DNA from: Oryzias latipes
Lineage: Eukaryota; Chordata; Actinopteri; Beloniformes; Adrianichthyidae
Direction: 5' to 3'
DNA: 64,000 nt
Assembly (NCBI RefSeq): GCF_002234675.1
Contig: NC_019875.2
Coordinates: forward strand, 22,686,299-22,750,298
Numbering within the stretch: the first letter of the stretch is position 1; each line of letters starts with the position of its first letter. The position numbers were made by a program, and so were the translations under genes. The notes under the pieces were generated by a model. It did not search any database and was not told the origin of the DNA. It saw only the letters and a program-made list of their open reading frames with translations. Shown piece by piece: positions 12,501 through 48,800 of this stretch.

Positions 12501-13785
12501 ACACATCAACACCAAGGCATCCAGTACCCTTAATGTCTGGTACAGCATAAATGAGACGTCTGAATCTTTGATATTCTCAATAATTGTCAGTCTGTCAAAC
12601 ACAAATGAGGGATTTCAATCCCGCCTCAAAGAGAGGTCCAGAAGGGGGAAACGACAGACAATCACACCCTGAGTCCCTGATCTAATGACCAGTGCAGCAC
12701 CACATCCCACCGACCTGTCAGCGGGGGCTTGAAGCCAACAGCGGACAAACTGACGGATGTGTGGTTTCTTTTTCCCTCAGACATGCCTCCTGGATGAGAG
12801 TTCAAACAGAGTCGCCAATGTGTCTCAGGTGCTTTTTTTTAAACTTCTGAACAGGAGTGGAACATCACAACTCTCCGATCTTGCTCACTCTGACTGTGAA
12901 CCCATTCACATGATTTCAGCACAGTCTTGTTAGCAGCTTAATAGGGCAAACTCTGGTTTTAGCACAAAAGAATAGGAAAGAGAATCAAGTGATTCCACTG
13001 AAACTGTACATAAACACACTACAGCCATTGGCTCGAATGGAGTTTGTTCACAATCATATTGGAATTTTGGCATGAACCTTTCCCACAGGAAAAAAAAAGT
13101 CAGGTTTCTATGTTGCTGGCAAAACAGGGTTACTATACAGTGACCCAGGCATGACACAGGACAAAGTTTGTTTAGAACATGATCACACAGGAGGGGGATA
13201 TGGGGCTGCTCTGCAGTTACAATGAGATTAAGCTGTTTAATGAAGCCCTTGGATAAAAACAATCACCTCCACCTTGTTTAAAGATTTAAACAACTTTCAG
13301 GACAAGCGATCGCACACACTAATAACAATCCAACAAGGTCCTCTGCTCCAATCCGACTCAAGGGGAATCTTCAAGCGTGGTCAAGCTAACAAGTTCCAAA
13401 TGGGAGCACAGATGGGTTTAACTAAATAAATGGAAAACCATGTTGCAGCAGTCAATACATCTCTCTGGAAAGGTAACAAACCTGAGTAAACGTGCATCGC
13501 ATTGATTTTACAGTCCGGCTCCGGATCAATGTTCAAAGCTGACACAGTTGAACACAATGACTCAGCTGCCTGTTATCAATCCCAATTGGATTCCCTTCTC
13601 GTCCTTGCAGTTAACCACACATTGGTCCAAGGAGAAGCAACAGAGCATCGACTCTCATCTTAGATAACCAGGTCTTAGTGCAACGCAAGGTACTTGACTG
13701 GATGTCCTCAGTGCTTGCTTTGGACAGAAGAGTTCAAAATGGTCTCAACTCGCTCTCATTCATGGCCATTTTTTAATAAATAATA
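9519..13785. other. Intergenic stretch, no gene recognised
   Basis: No domain or splice pattern was seen. 9548-9760 begins with a TACGTTCACACTGGCCTCAA-type sequence that looks like one end of a small inverted-repeat transposon, but I did not find its partner. A CA repeat lies at 11508-11532. The remainder is unremarkable AT-rich DNA. Confidence 0.5.
11508..11532 (+). repeat. (CA)n microsatellite
   Basis: An uninterrupted CA dinucleotide run of about 12 units. Confidence 0.95.
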
Positions 13786-15741
13786 TGTTTGGTTTTATTT
13801 TTATTTTTTTTTACAAAATGTATCTTCTCATGTTAGATCTGGGTTGTAGCATAAATGTCAAAAAAATAATAAAGATTAAATACAGCAATGTTCAACCCAG
13901 ATAAGCATCAACAAATCTAAAAAAAACTAAAATCACACAGACACTCAGCAACTCGGAAAGGAACACCACAATCCTCTTGCATCATAAAAGCCTCTTTAAA
14001 TCGCGGTCCCTTTATGTACATGGCAGTTTATATTTGATTAGCTGTCTTCCCACTTGTATGGCATACATTCAGCAATAGTAGGATTTTAGGTTCAACGGCG
14101 TTAGAATGTTTCCAGTAAAACTATCCCAGTTTCCAAAAAAGTCCCAAAATTTTAACCATAGGATTGCTGTGGATCTAAAAATCGAGACATTCACTGGAGT
14201 TCCAGCAGATATGGGCACATATATTTTTTCCCCCCTTTTTTTCCACAAGTGAGGCGTTTGTGCGCCATATTGCTTACCCCAACCATTTAATTTAAAATCA
14301 AATCCCTTAAAATGGGCTTTAAAGTGACATTTTCGAGGATCTGGCTTGCTGGGCTCCAATATGGATTCCACTTGGGAGTCTAAGCGCTCGGTTCCATAAC
14401 TTTTTCTTTTTTAAACAAAAATTACATTGCAGCACATCCTTTCAGTCCCTCAAACGTTTTTGGTTAAGGTAACAACATGGTCACAATATTACAATACCTC
14501 AAGTGAAGCCACAAATAGCTGCTGGATTCTTTAAGATTTCACATTAAAAAGAAAACTTAAAAAAAAAAGTTCACTTTCCTGTACAGCATATGTATAGATA
14601 TTTATACTCGTATATATTTATATATATAGGCGGGGTAGAGTATTGCAGAATTATATTGCATGTGTTAATCAATGAACCTAGACAGAAACAAGCAAGTATA
14701 CAGTATGAATTGTTCACAAATGTTTCCTTTCAGTAAAGCTCAGATTATTTATCCATCTTTGCCTCCAGAGTTACAATCAGTATGCTGAGAAAACAGCTGA
14801 CCACTTTTGCAAATGATTCATGAAAACGGGCAGTGCCGCTGTCAGCAAGTCGAACCACTTAATGCCTGGCGGCGTGGTTCAGGGGGCGCAAGGCCCTTCT
14901 TTCAAAATGGAAACCAAAACGCACCAACAAACTCGCGCACACAATCCCACACCCACAGATATACATACGCACAAACCAAACATATGGCTTCTAACGTTGA
15001 ATCAAGGCAGTTAAATAAATGGCATTTTCTTCTATTTTTCTTTTTAGTTGATACAGACACAACCAGACTTGGTGTTCAAGCTCAACTTTGGTTTGGGTAG
15101 ATACAATGAATATAATATGCATCCATACTTTTTTTTTTCAGCAACTATTTACACACAGATGTAAGATCGACCAGCGGTCTAAAACACTAACTCCACTACT
15201 GTTGGAAACAATATGAAAATGTGGATTCTTTTGCTACGACGGCTTTTACAGAAAAATTACACTCAAAACACATTTGAACACTTAAAATGTCATTGTCGTT
15301 TGACCTCAAGTCCCTGATTTTCATATTTAAGTCCAGCTCCTGCTAGATTGCATTGCATGAATTCTACACAGTATGCAAAAGGTACATTAATCATACTTTT
15401 CCTCATATCTTTACAGTAAAACAGCAATATACAGTAGGTGTTTGGAAGCAGAGTGAAAGTGGTGATACTAAGACTAAAGGTACTGGCACAGTAAACTAGA
15501 CCAGTTCAACCTTACGTTATATAGTTTAATTGTATAGACTCCTCCTGTCCAAACTGTCTCAAGACATTGAGTAGCTCTTATCTTTCGGCTGACACCAGCA
15601 CACAGTGCATCCAGGTCAAACGACTGCTGGCGCTGGCAGTGGCTGATTGGTCATTTTGCAAGTTTAAGCGATCAGCTGTACTGACCTTAACCGAACAGAT
15701 TCTCCTACAAAAAAAGGCCTCATTCCTAAACTCTACCAGGG
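13786..15741 (-). other. hcn2: Probable HCN2 3' untranslated region
   Basis: This lies directly downstream of the HCN2 stop on the minus strand, with no other gene in between. The first AATAAA motif I found in the minus orientation is at about 13794-13799, with further A/T-rich signals next to it. That would give a 3'UTR of about 1.95 kb. The end point is inferred from that motif only and could be nearer or farther. Confidence 0.35.
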
Positions 15742-40040
<24,299 letters not shown>

Positions 40041-40437
40041 TTATCTTTGAAGAAAGCCAATCAGAGCCGGGGGTGGGGGGAGAGAAGGGACAGCAAGAGA
40101 GACGGGAGGGATGTGGAGAGGGAGGGGTGGACGTGACATATTTGCCAACTATTATACTTTAACCCAAGTTGTGTCAAAAAGCACCAGATTTAACCACATT
40201 TGACCCCAATCTAAAGACATAAAGTTCATTCAAGTATTATATGTGGCCCCCTATAAAGTCCTGTCGTTACATCTACCACTCGAAGTGTTTTACTTATACT
40301 ATAAAATAATTAGAAAAATACAAACTTTCATTTAGCAGACAATGGAACATCAATAATGGCACGTGGTAATTAAATATTCTTTGGTCTCTTGACAATGACA
40401 AGCTGATTTGACCACAGCCGGCATAAGCATGTGTTTA

Positions 40438-40453
40438 CCACCCTCTAGTGGTC
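40438..40453 (-). promoter_or_regulatory. CTCF-like motif upstream of HCN2
   Basis: On the minus strand it reads CCACTAGAGGGTGGT, one base off the core CTCF consensus (T for C after the GGG). It is about 400 bases upstream of the HCN2 start codon. Confidence 0.35.
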
Positions 40454-40550
40454 TCAGCGACGGATCACTTTTGGAGGAATTCATGGCACGTCAGCTGTTT
40501 GGGGGCAAATTATCAAACAAGAACAAATCCAGAGCTAACTGTGTGAATTT

Positions 40551-41095
40551 AAAGACCCACTCCGTTAAAAATTGAGTTTTTGATGTTTTTAACATGTTCC
40601 TGTAGCATTTTTTTTTTCACAGTGGAGGACTTATACAGAAAAATAACATTAGAATTGCATTTCTGTTTTTTTATTCAAGTCGTGGTGAATTAGGAAGAGA
40701 TGAATAAAATGCAGTTGGGAAAACCTGTAGCAATGACCTAGAGTCAGCATTCCATAAGCTCTCTGCTCCACACCATTCTGATGTGTCCACTTGTGGACGA
40801 CTACATCCATGTACGTCTGCATTTTCCTCGTCCGAGCTGGCATCTGGTTCAAAACTGTGCAGCTGGATGGCTCCAATATTGCTCACCATATTTACTGCAC
40901 CGCTAATGTTAGATTGGGGATTGTGATGGTGCTGTAAGCTAGAGGGAGAGAGTTTAAACAAGGGGATGATGGGATATCAGACGAGGCTGACTTCTTTGCC
41001 AACAGTCTCACCCACAATTCAGTGGCGAATTTCTGATGAATTACATGACAGGCTTTGTGATTTACTGAATAATCATAATTAAAAGGCCAGTCTGT
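40551..41095 (-). mobile_element. AAAGACCC-family inverted-repeat element, copy with longest peptide
   Basis: The left end AAAGACCCACTCCGTT is intact; the right end fades near AATTAAAAGGCCAG. On the minus strand it encodes [19 protein letters not shown] followed by an acidic stretch and QVDTSEWCG, in register with the peptide in the other copies. The frame continues upstream into a short leader. The family is not recognised. Confidence 0.7.
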
Positions 41096-41129
41096 ATGCC
41101 TTTACAACAGATAAACATATGAGTGTAAC

Positions 41130-41465
41130 TTGAAGTCCATCCATCTTCAGAACCCGCTAAATCCCTTTTTGGGTCACAGGGTTGCCAGAGCCTATCCCAG
41201 CTACTGTTGGGCGAAGGCCGGGTATACATCCCAAATAGCTTGCCAGTCTGCTGCAGGGCCTCACACTCATGCACACCTACATTCACGCCCATAGGACAAT
41301 TTGAAATCGTCAATTAACCCATTAAGTATGTTTTTGGACTGCAGGAGGAAACCAGAGTTCCCCATGCACGAGGAGAACATGCAAACCCCACTCAGAAAGG
41401 ACCCATCTTGGATTCAAACAAGGGCCTTCTCGCTGTAAGGTGAGACTACACCACCATGCTACCCA
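41130..41465 (+). repeat. Dispersed teleost repeat, longest copy
   Basis: A familiar fish interspersed repeat: GGGTCACAGGGTTGCCAGAG, then GTTTTTGGACTGCAGGAGGA, then GAGGAGAACATGCAAACCCC, ending near CTCGCTGTAAGGTGAGACTA. Shorter relatives are at 6176-6275 and 29414-29590. Confidence 0.8.
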
Positions 41466-43176
41466 AATGTGCTATAGTTTGAATGTCCATTCCACTAACC
41501 TCAGCTGCAGAAGCACAGGGCAGCATTCATACACATTGAGGCCATCATAATTGAGTGCTCCATTGCAGCAGTGGAGATAAAGTAGTTAACCTGCTTTCTA
41601 GCAAATGATCTAGTTTTGGTTGAGTTTAATTTTGAACGGATGCACAGTTCAGCAAGAAAAAAACAGTTCCCACTGGTCATGCAAAAAGCATCCAAAACCC
41701 AGATATCAGACTGTCTCTGTAACAGCAACACCTGATTTCAAGAATTCCCCAAGTTCTTTCATTCTTGCAAAAACTTCATAAATTCTCGGCTTCTTTGCAC
41801 TCTTCTTTTTTTTCTTTATGCTAAAACTAATCAGCTGCTCAATGCATTTCTGTAAGTACAGTGATGGTCTTTGCATTTGTTAACAAAATTCAGATCAACA
41901 AGTAACCGTAATCCATTTACAACAGAAAGAAAAGACCTAAAAACAGGTTTCAGCTTCTCACAGGTGGAGGAAACCCGTTCGGATTGGGTTCTTCCATTGA
42001 TCAAAGTGAAGCATCTTAACCTACTTAAGGAAGATTAACTGATGACCTTATGGGTGTGGCACAAAGACACATGGATGTCCCAAAAGCTGGGGGAGATAAA
42101 TAAAACCTCACGTATTCAAGTCTTCCCCCAGTTTGCTATAAATTACACTTCCTGAGAGGATGTGATACTTGTGTGTTTTTCTAACAGAGTGCCCGTTCTG
42201 TCTGGGTCGTATAAATGGCCTTGTCTGACCAACCTAAGCGCTTTTTATATCCACAGCTGAAAATACCTAATTTATTCAAAATAAAATGCTGACATCTGGA
42301 ACAGGATTTTTTTTAAATCTAAGAAATAAAGCATAGTTTACTGAGTTTACTCTGTACTCTATTTCTTTGAAGCTCTGATTTAGGGTCAGGTGATGATTAT
42401 TTCTAAAAGTTTAATGATTTCTTAGGCAGCCTACACTGTTTCCAGACTGTCTGCTAAATGTTGACCCCAAATCATAGCAAAGCAGTAGCAGCAGTCTTAT
42501 TTTCTTGGCAGGCTTCATTTGTAAACATGATGTTCATGTTACCAAAGAACTGCAGATTTGTCTCATACGTCTTCTCCCTTAGGTATGGAGCTCAACAAAT
42601 TGGAAGAGTCCCTTTCATTATTTACAGTCAATAGTGTTGTCCTCTTTGGTTATCTTCCATAAACACTGATGTTGATTTTGGAGGTCACCTTTACTTACTT
42701 TGGAGGGCGTTTTAGGCTTTTTGATGACTATTAATATCCTTTGTCTCTTCGATCTGTCTGACATTTTTCTCTTGCCATGTCCAGGGAGGTTTTCCAGTCC
42801 TGAGGCGTATAAACTTCCCAGGAACATGCAGCTGCTTTGCATTGACCTTACAGCCTTTACCTCTAGCTTCTTATCTTTGATTTTCATTTTATTCTCCTTA
42901 GACAACTTTCTTCTTCTTTCTGTGATCCGTGTTCATGGTGCACCAGTCTCTCTTTTAACAGGCAGTCTAAACTGATTACAGATGAAAAACACCTGTGATG
43001 CTAATTCAAAGGCATCTCAATCTAATGGGTTTGTTAAATAGTAAAACCGTTTCTGGCCTTTTTCATCAGTCAGTTGTTTTTTAAATGATTAATTTTTAGA
43101 TTTTTTTCAAAAATAAATCCTGACTGTCATTGTTGGACTTTCATTAAGTTTTTTTTTATTACTTATAAGTTGTAAG

Positions 43177-44690
43177 ATATTCAGTTGTGGAAACTACAGA
43201 GGAATAAAGCTGATCCGTCACTTGATGAGTTATGGGAAAGAGAAGCAGAAGCTAGGCTGCAGTCAGAGATGAGCATTTGTGAGCAACCGAATAGTTTCAT
43301 GCAGAAAATGAGTTCCAAAGATGCAAATATTGCTTTGAGGATGCCGCTGGAGAAGAACAGAGAAGGTTGTTAGGAGCTGCACTGTCTTTGTAGATCTGGA
43401 AAAAGTCCACGACAGAGAACAGAGAGAGGAGCTGTAGTTTGTGGAAGTGGCAGAGAAGTAGGTTGTTATTGTGCACGGCCTGTATGTGAGCCGTAACACA
43501 GTGGTGAGATGTGATGTGGGTGTAGCAGAGGAGTTCAAGGTGGAGGTGGGACAGCTTTGAGCTCCTTCTCCTTTATTGTGGTGATGGGCAGACTGAGAGA
43601 TGAGATTAAAAAGGAATCTTTGTGGATCACGATGTTTGCAGATGTTACTGTGATTGGTGATGAGAACAGGAAGCAGGTGGAGGAACATCTGATCAGGTGG
43701 AGGTGTGCTCTGGAAAGGAGAGGAAAGAAGCCCAACTGCAGAAAGACAGAGTATATATGGAATTAATTCATTTCAATTTTATTTATATAGCCCAATATTA
43801 CAACACTGTCTCAACGGGCTTCAATAATTGTACAAAACATAAAATCAGTTATAAAATACAATAGCTGATTGAGAAACTAAACAAACTAAACAAAACTGGG
43901 CCTCCCTGCCCTTTGAACCCTCCTCTGTAAGTAAAAACTCATTATAAAAAACAGATTCCAGGAAAGAAAGAAAAAAAGAAACCTCAGGGATGTCCACATG
44001 AAGGAGGGATCCTCTTCCAGGACGGACAGGTGATGTACCAGGATTGTTTAAGAAGATCTAGCTTATCTAACTCTACAACTACATGTTTGAACAGTGTAAC
44101 AGATCGGCTTCATCCAGATGGAACTGGGGGGCATGAGACGACTTAGAGGAAGTCAAGTGAAGTTACAAGGAGCAAAGGGTGAAGAAGATGGAAGACTTTA
44201 GGACTTAGGACCAATCAGGTGTGGGAAAGAGGCGAAGAAGCGTGTTTAAGCAGGTTGGAATGGGTGCAGGAAGGCTTCAGGTGACTTAAACCTGTCATCA
44301 AGAATGAAAGGAAAGGTTTTGAAGACTGCGGTGAGAGCAGCCACTTTGTTGGTTTAAAGACTCTGATGAAGAGACAGCAGCCAGAGATAAAGATCTTGAG
44401 GTTCTTTTTGAGAGCGATGAGGATGGATAGGATCAGGAATGAATCAAGCTGTTCTTCTGAAGGATTCATGCCAGATCCTATCCATTCTCCAATCTTAATT
44501 ACATCCATGAACTTTCTTCTTTGGTCTTCCTCTTGGCCTCTTTCCTGTTGACTCACACCTCAGCATATTCGTTTACACTCATAATCACTCTCCCACCTCA
44601 GAGGATGGACAGAATAGGGTTAGATGGAGACAGATGATTGGCTGGAGTGACCCCTAAAAGGAAGCAGCCAAAAGACGAAGAAGAAGAGTC
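43177..44690 (+). mobile_element. Decayed non-LTR retrotransposon (LINE) with reverse transcriptase remnants
   Basis: Translated pieces match a LINE reverse transcriptase and its C-terminal region, but in shifting frames with stops. Examples are NYRGIKLI near 43190, VFVDLEK near 43390, FADVTVIGDENRKQVEEHLI at 43640-43700 (degraded FADD-type catalytic box, here FADV), KKRV and AGWNGC-like residues near 44240, and RWRQMI-like residues near 44625. It ends near a GAAGAAGAAGAG tail. It is split by a nested repeat at 43765-44117. It cannot encode an active enzyme. Confidence 0.85.
43765..44117 (+). repeat. Repeat nested inside the LINE
   Basis: 353 bases starting AATTCATTTCAATTTTATTT and containing GAAACCTCAGGGATGTCCAC and CCAGGACGGACAG, a common teleost dispersed repeat. 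It is flanked by near-identical 8-mers, ATGGAATT (43757-43764) and ATGGAACT (44118-44125), and the LINE similarity resumes immediately after. It therefore inserted after the LINE. Confidence 0.75.
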
Positions 44691-45671
44691 CGTTTTGTGT
44701 TCTTTGAGAGACTATTGTTGGTTTTTCTTATAATAAAAGAGCAACCAAAAATTTAGTCCAAGAGGATGAACATCACTGCACCACATAATTCAAACTATAA
44801 AACTTTATTAAAAATGTGAAATCTTGATCTTAACACTTTATTGTGACTATACAAAAATACAGCAAGTAACATTTCGTTGAACATTACTTGACTAGTTTCA
44901 CACAAATAAGACAATCCCATGACTTTTTCCTGTTTTATCTTCTAATCTTTAAAAAAAAAGTGTTTTATTTGAACACTTGGGTTTAGTGAAACACTTCACA
45001 AGAATTTATTTTATTAAAATTGTGTCTTTAATCAATCAAGATGAAAATGTACTTTCACCTTTTATAACAACTGAGGTCTAATAAGAAATAAATGTGTGTT
45101 CAAATATTTATTAAATGTAACAAGTAAAAAAAAAAACATTTGTATGTACAATTGTATATATGAAGTCAAATTCCCATCATCAGACAGAATAGTGTGCAAA
45201 ATAAAAGTGCAAGAATAAGTTACAAACCAAAACAATTTTTTTTTCTATGAGGTTTGAGTCTAGTTGATATTTGGAAATGCATTTTCATTTCTACACATCT
45301 ATGGACTCTCCACCACACCAAAGGCAAAATCTTAAATAATAGAGCATCCTGCCTTAAAAAACAGACAAACATGTGTCCCGGCCTTGAGGCGAGGACTTCT
45401 TTCAGCCCAAAAGCAGTCCACTGTGGGGCTCAACTTTAACTCAAGTTCAAAATCTTATAGTTCAATTCATATTTTATATCCTCAGTTAAAATCCTCAAGC
45501 ACTCAGCACAAATAGCAGCAGGAGCAGGAACAATAATCTGTGCAGCAGAGGGGGAGGAATGATGCTAAAAGTCAAGTTTGAATCCCAGAATGAACCTCCT
45601 CAGCAGGAGAGAGGAGCTGCTGGGTCTCACCTGATTTGTTTTGGGGTCTTTTTTTTAGGAGTGGAAGAAAC

Positions 45672-45824
45672 CTATGAGTTGCTGGCAGCATTGTGATTAC
45701 TGGGAGAGCTTGGGGAGGAAGAGGAGGACGAGGAAGGAGAAAAGTTCATTCCTGATAACTCTTGGGGGTCTGTGGCTGTGTTCTGTCCACTTAGACTCTT
45801 CCTGCACACAGGACAGGTATCGTG
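45672..45824 (-). CDS. rnf126: RNF126 coding exon 9 (end of RING and tail)
   Basis: 153 bases including stop [14 protein letters not shown] supplies the last cysteine pair, then a polyserine tail ending NHNAASNS. Confidence 0.94.
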   Translation of the reverse strand, partial: HDTCPVCRKSLSGQNTATDPQELSGMNFSPSSSSSSSPSSPSNHNAASNS

Positions 45825-48800
45825 CTGTCAGGAAAAGAGGATCGACAAGTTATTCACCAGATCGCCTTCAACGGGACCAACCAGACACCCGACATGCTCC
45901 AGCAGAAAATGGTCACAGGCGCAGTAGAAACACAAGAAACAAGTCCGGTTGCACTTCTATGTGAGGCATCTATGTTAGACATGCATACCTGCTCCAGCCA
46001 TGGCACTATGCAGTCGTTATGAAACAAATGGTTGCATGGTAGTTGTCTAACCCGCTCATCAATACTGTAGTCTTCTTTGCACACGGGGCACTCTAAGCCA
46101 GCACCTGCATATGCAAACACAACAATATAACATTTGAGTTAATGCAATCACACTCTCTTTACTTTAGATCAAATCAAGAGTTTTATTTTTAATTTTACTT
46201 TTTCAAAAGTAAAATTTTATTTTCCAAATTTTTTGATATTTTCTTCAAGTTTCAAATGTGTAGTTTCGAGTTTAACCCCCTGAAGCTCAATTTATTTCCA
46301 GCTATGAAAAAAAATCCCTTATGTTTTTGCTTCAAATAGATGCTTAATTAATGCAATTTTGAAGTCAGAGCGGTTTGATGCTTGATCAAGGGGTTAAATC
46401 TGTTTTCCAATTTTTTTTTATTTTCTGATTTGACCGCATAGAGAGCAACATGCAATCAAGTGAGCACAAGGAGGTCTGATAGGGGAGAAAAACTGAACGT
46501 TTGGAGAACTTACTGATGTGTTCCTGTGTGATGGATATTGTCGGTAAACTCTTGATTCTTTCTCGGTCTGCAGGAGGGGGGCCGGTGTTTTCAAACTGGT
46601 TCAACAACTTCAGAAAGGGGCACACAACAGAATTTCAGTTGGGAAGGATTACCGCCGTTTTCATAATTTATTATTTGAATATTTTTTTAAATGCATCTTT
46701 CCTGGTGTAATTGTCTGAAAAGGTACAGCAAGTCCATGATAATTTAGAGCTTTTAATCGTACTTGTGTTATGATTGCGTCTAGACCATTAGCTCCCCAGG
46801 CATAGTCCATGGGGTTGGAATGCAGCATACCCCTGCAAATGAAGAAAAGAAAAGTACAAATGATTACTGATAAGTAAAACAAACATACAAAAATGGCTCA
46901 ATTGTGCTTGAACTTGCCATGATCCCATCCCTATATTCGGCATGGCTGTAGGTGCTATGATTCCATTGACCAGCTGTTGGATAATTCTGTAAGAAAAAAA
47001 GAAAGTGTAGCAAGTTAGACTCGACTAGACTACCACCAGTAACAACACCAGTTAGTTTGTTTGATTTAAAATGTGCTTTATTGTGTCAGTAAATACAGAG
47101 CAGCTCAGTTTAATGAAGCTGTGACAGCAGATGTAGGATCTAGATCTAAAGGCAGCTAAGTACAAAATATGTCATGGAAGTGATGGAAGGATGTGTTTAC
47201 ACAACTAAAAAAATGAAGAAAATGTGGTTTTGTACAAACTTTGAACTTATGATAACAGATTTTGTGTTACAACAGATGTTCCGATGCTTTTTTAATTATT
47301 TATTTTTCCCATTCTGTTCTTTCACTGCCTTTTTGCTGCATAACTGACATGCTACTAACATGTTTTTGTGTCTAATAACAGATGTGTCCTCATTGCTGGT
47401 TGTTCGTCGCGTTGTTTTCAGTATTTTTTGCTTTAGTGCGTCTTTTCCTTGTAATCTAGACCCCAGCCGGCCACAGCAGGTGGTCCTCCTGACTCAATCT
47501 GGTTCTGTTTCTTTCTAATCTCCCATTAAGAAGAGGTTTTCTTCCTCACAGTCACTTTGTGTGTGCTCGGTACAGAGATGACACCAAATCTGTCGGTCAC
47601 TAAAATAGGCCATCGATATACAATTAAAACAGTCTGGGCTTTCTTTTTGGAATTATCAGGCTCAATTAAAATATTTTTTGTTTTTTGTATAACAGTTTGA
47701 AACTGCCTGAATTATGAACTGGTCCTTTACAAATGAAGTGAATTGAAAATGAAGCATTACACCTGTGTAATACACACTTATGATAGAAACTAAATGATTT
47801 TCTGCAGCGTCATTTTTGTTTTTAAAGTCTCTAATTTGTTTCTTGCTTAAATAGGAGTAACAATATTTTTCTTCCTCTGCTGCCTTTAATACCATGAATG
47901 ATTATTTCTGCCAAATACTCAATTAATCCACTTTTAACTCACAAGCTCCCGACTCTTTTTCAGGTTTCATCATTTAGAGGTTTAGGAAACCTTTGTAGGT
48001 GAGTAGAATTAAGGTGTGGCACAGTGTGTATAGAAAATTGCCTTTTTTCAGAATAATCTAATTTTCTGACATAGAAATTAAGGGTTTTTACTACCTGTAA
48101 ACCTTAACCTTAAAAGTATAAGAATTAAAGACTTGAAATGTTAAATTTTCGTGAAACAAATGTGTACTAAATAAATGTTTCCCTTTTTTAAATGACTGAC
48201 AAAAATGTAACTTTTTACAGTATTCTTATTTTTGGATTGTACTTGTACCACACACGCACCGCCACGACAAATGTCTCACCCCTCTAATGTGGGCACTCCC
48301 TCATGGCGCGTACCCTGTCGCCGAGGAAAGTAGCGACCACGTGGTTGCCGTGCACTGTATCGTTGCCGCGATGCCATTTCCCTTTCTCTCCTGTTTTCTG
48401 CCTCTCTGTTATCCTCTGAGGGTAACCGCGCTCGGACGTCAAAGTTATCATCGAAGATGCCGAGGGCGAACGGACCGTATCCAGAGGGAAATGTGAAGAA
48501 GTGCTGGTGATCCATGTCCTGCAAAGAACCACAGAGTCAAGGTCCAAAAACGACTTAGACTTTTTCCATAGAAAAAAAACACTTACTAAAGCCCCCACAA
48601 CGATTATCTTTTCATCTTTTTTAAAGGCATTCCTAGTGGTTTTTAAATTATGATTGTGCCGTTTTAAGGCAAAATCAAAAAGCCTGTGTTGTTTTCTAGG
48701 ACATAGTTTCTACAGAGCGGCAGTAGTTCATTAGAAAGTTGACTCTGAGTTGTGGGCAGGACTGTCGGCATGGAGTTAGCACGCCCTCATTCCCCATCAT

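Larger units (their letters stand above)
40041..45671. other. HCN2 upstream region and RNF126 3' flank
   Basis: The HCN2 5' leader and promoter should lie just right of 40040, where DNA is G-rich on the plus strand (40066-40130) with an inverted CCAAT near 40057. Further right come a CTCF-like site, an AAAGACCC-family repeat, a dispersed fish repeat and a decayed LINE. The RNF126 3'UTR runs left from 45671; minus-strand AATAAA motifs occur near 45110, 45012 and 44838, and I cannot tell which is used. Confidence 0.5.

Noticed and set aside
43185..43373. Separate small gene near 43185
   Set aside because: Its translation is part of the LINE reverse transcriptase remnant, out of frame with the rest.
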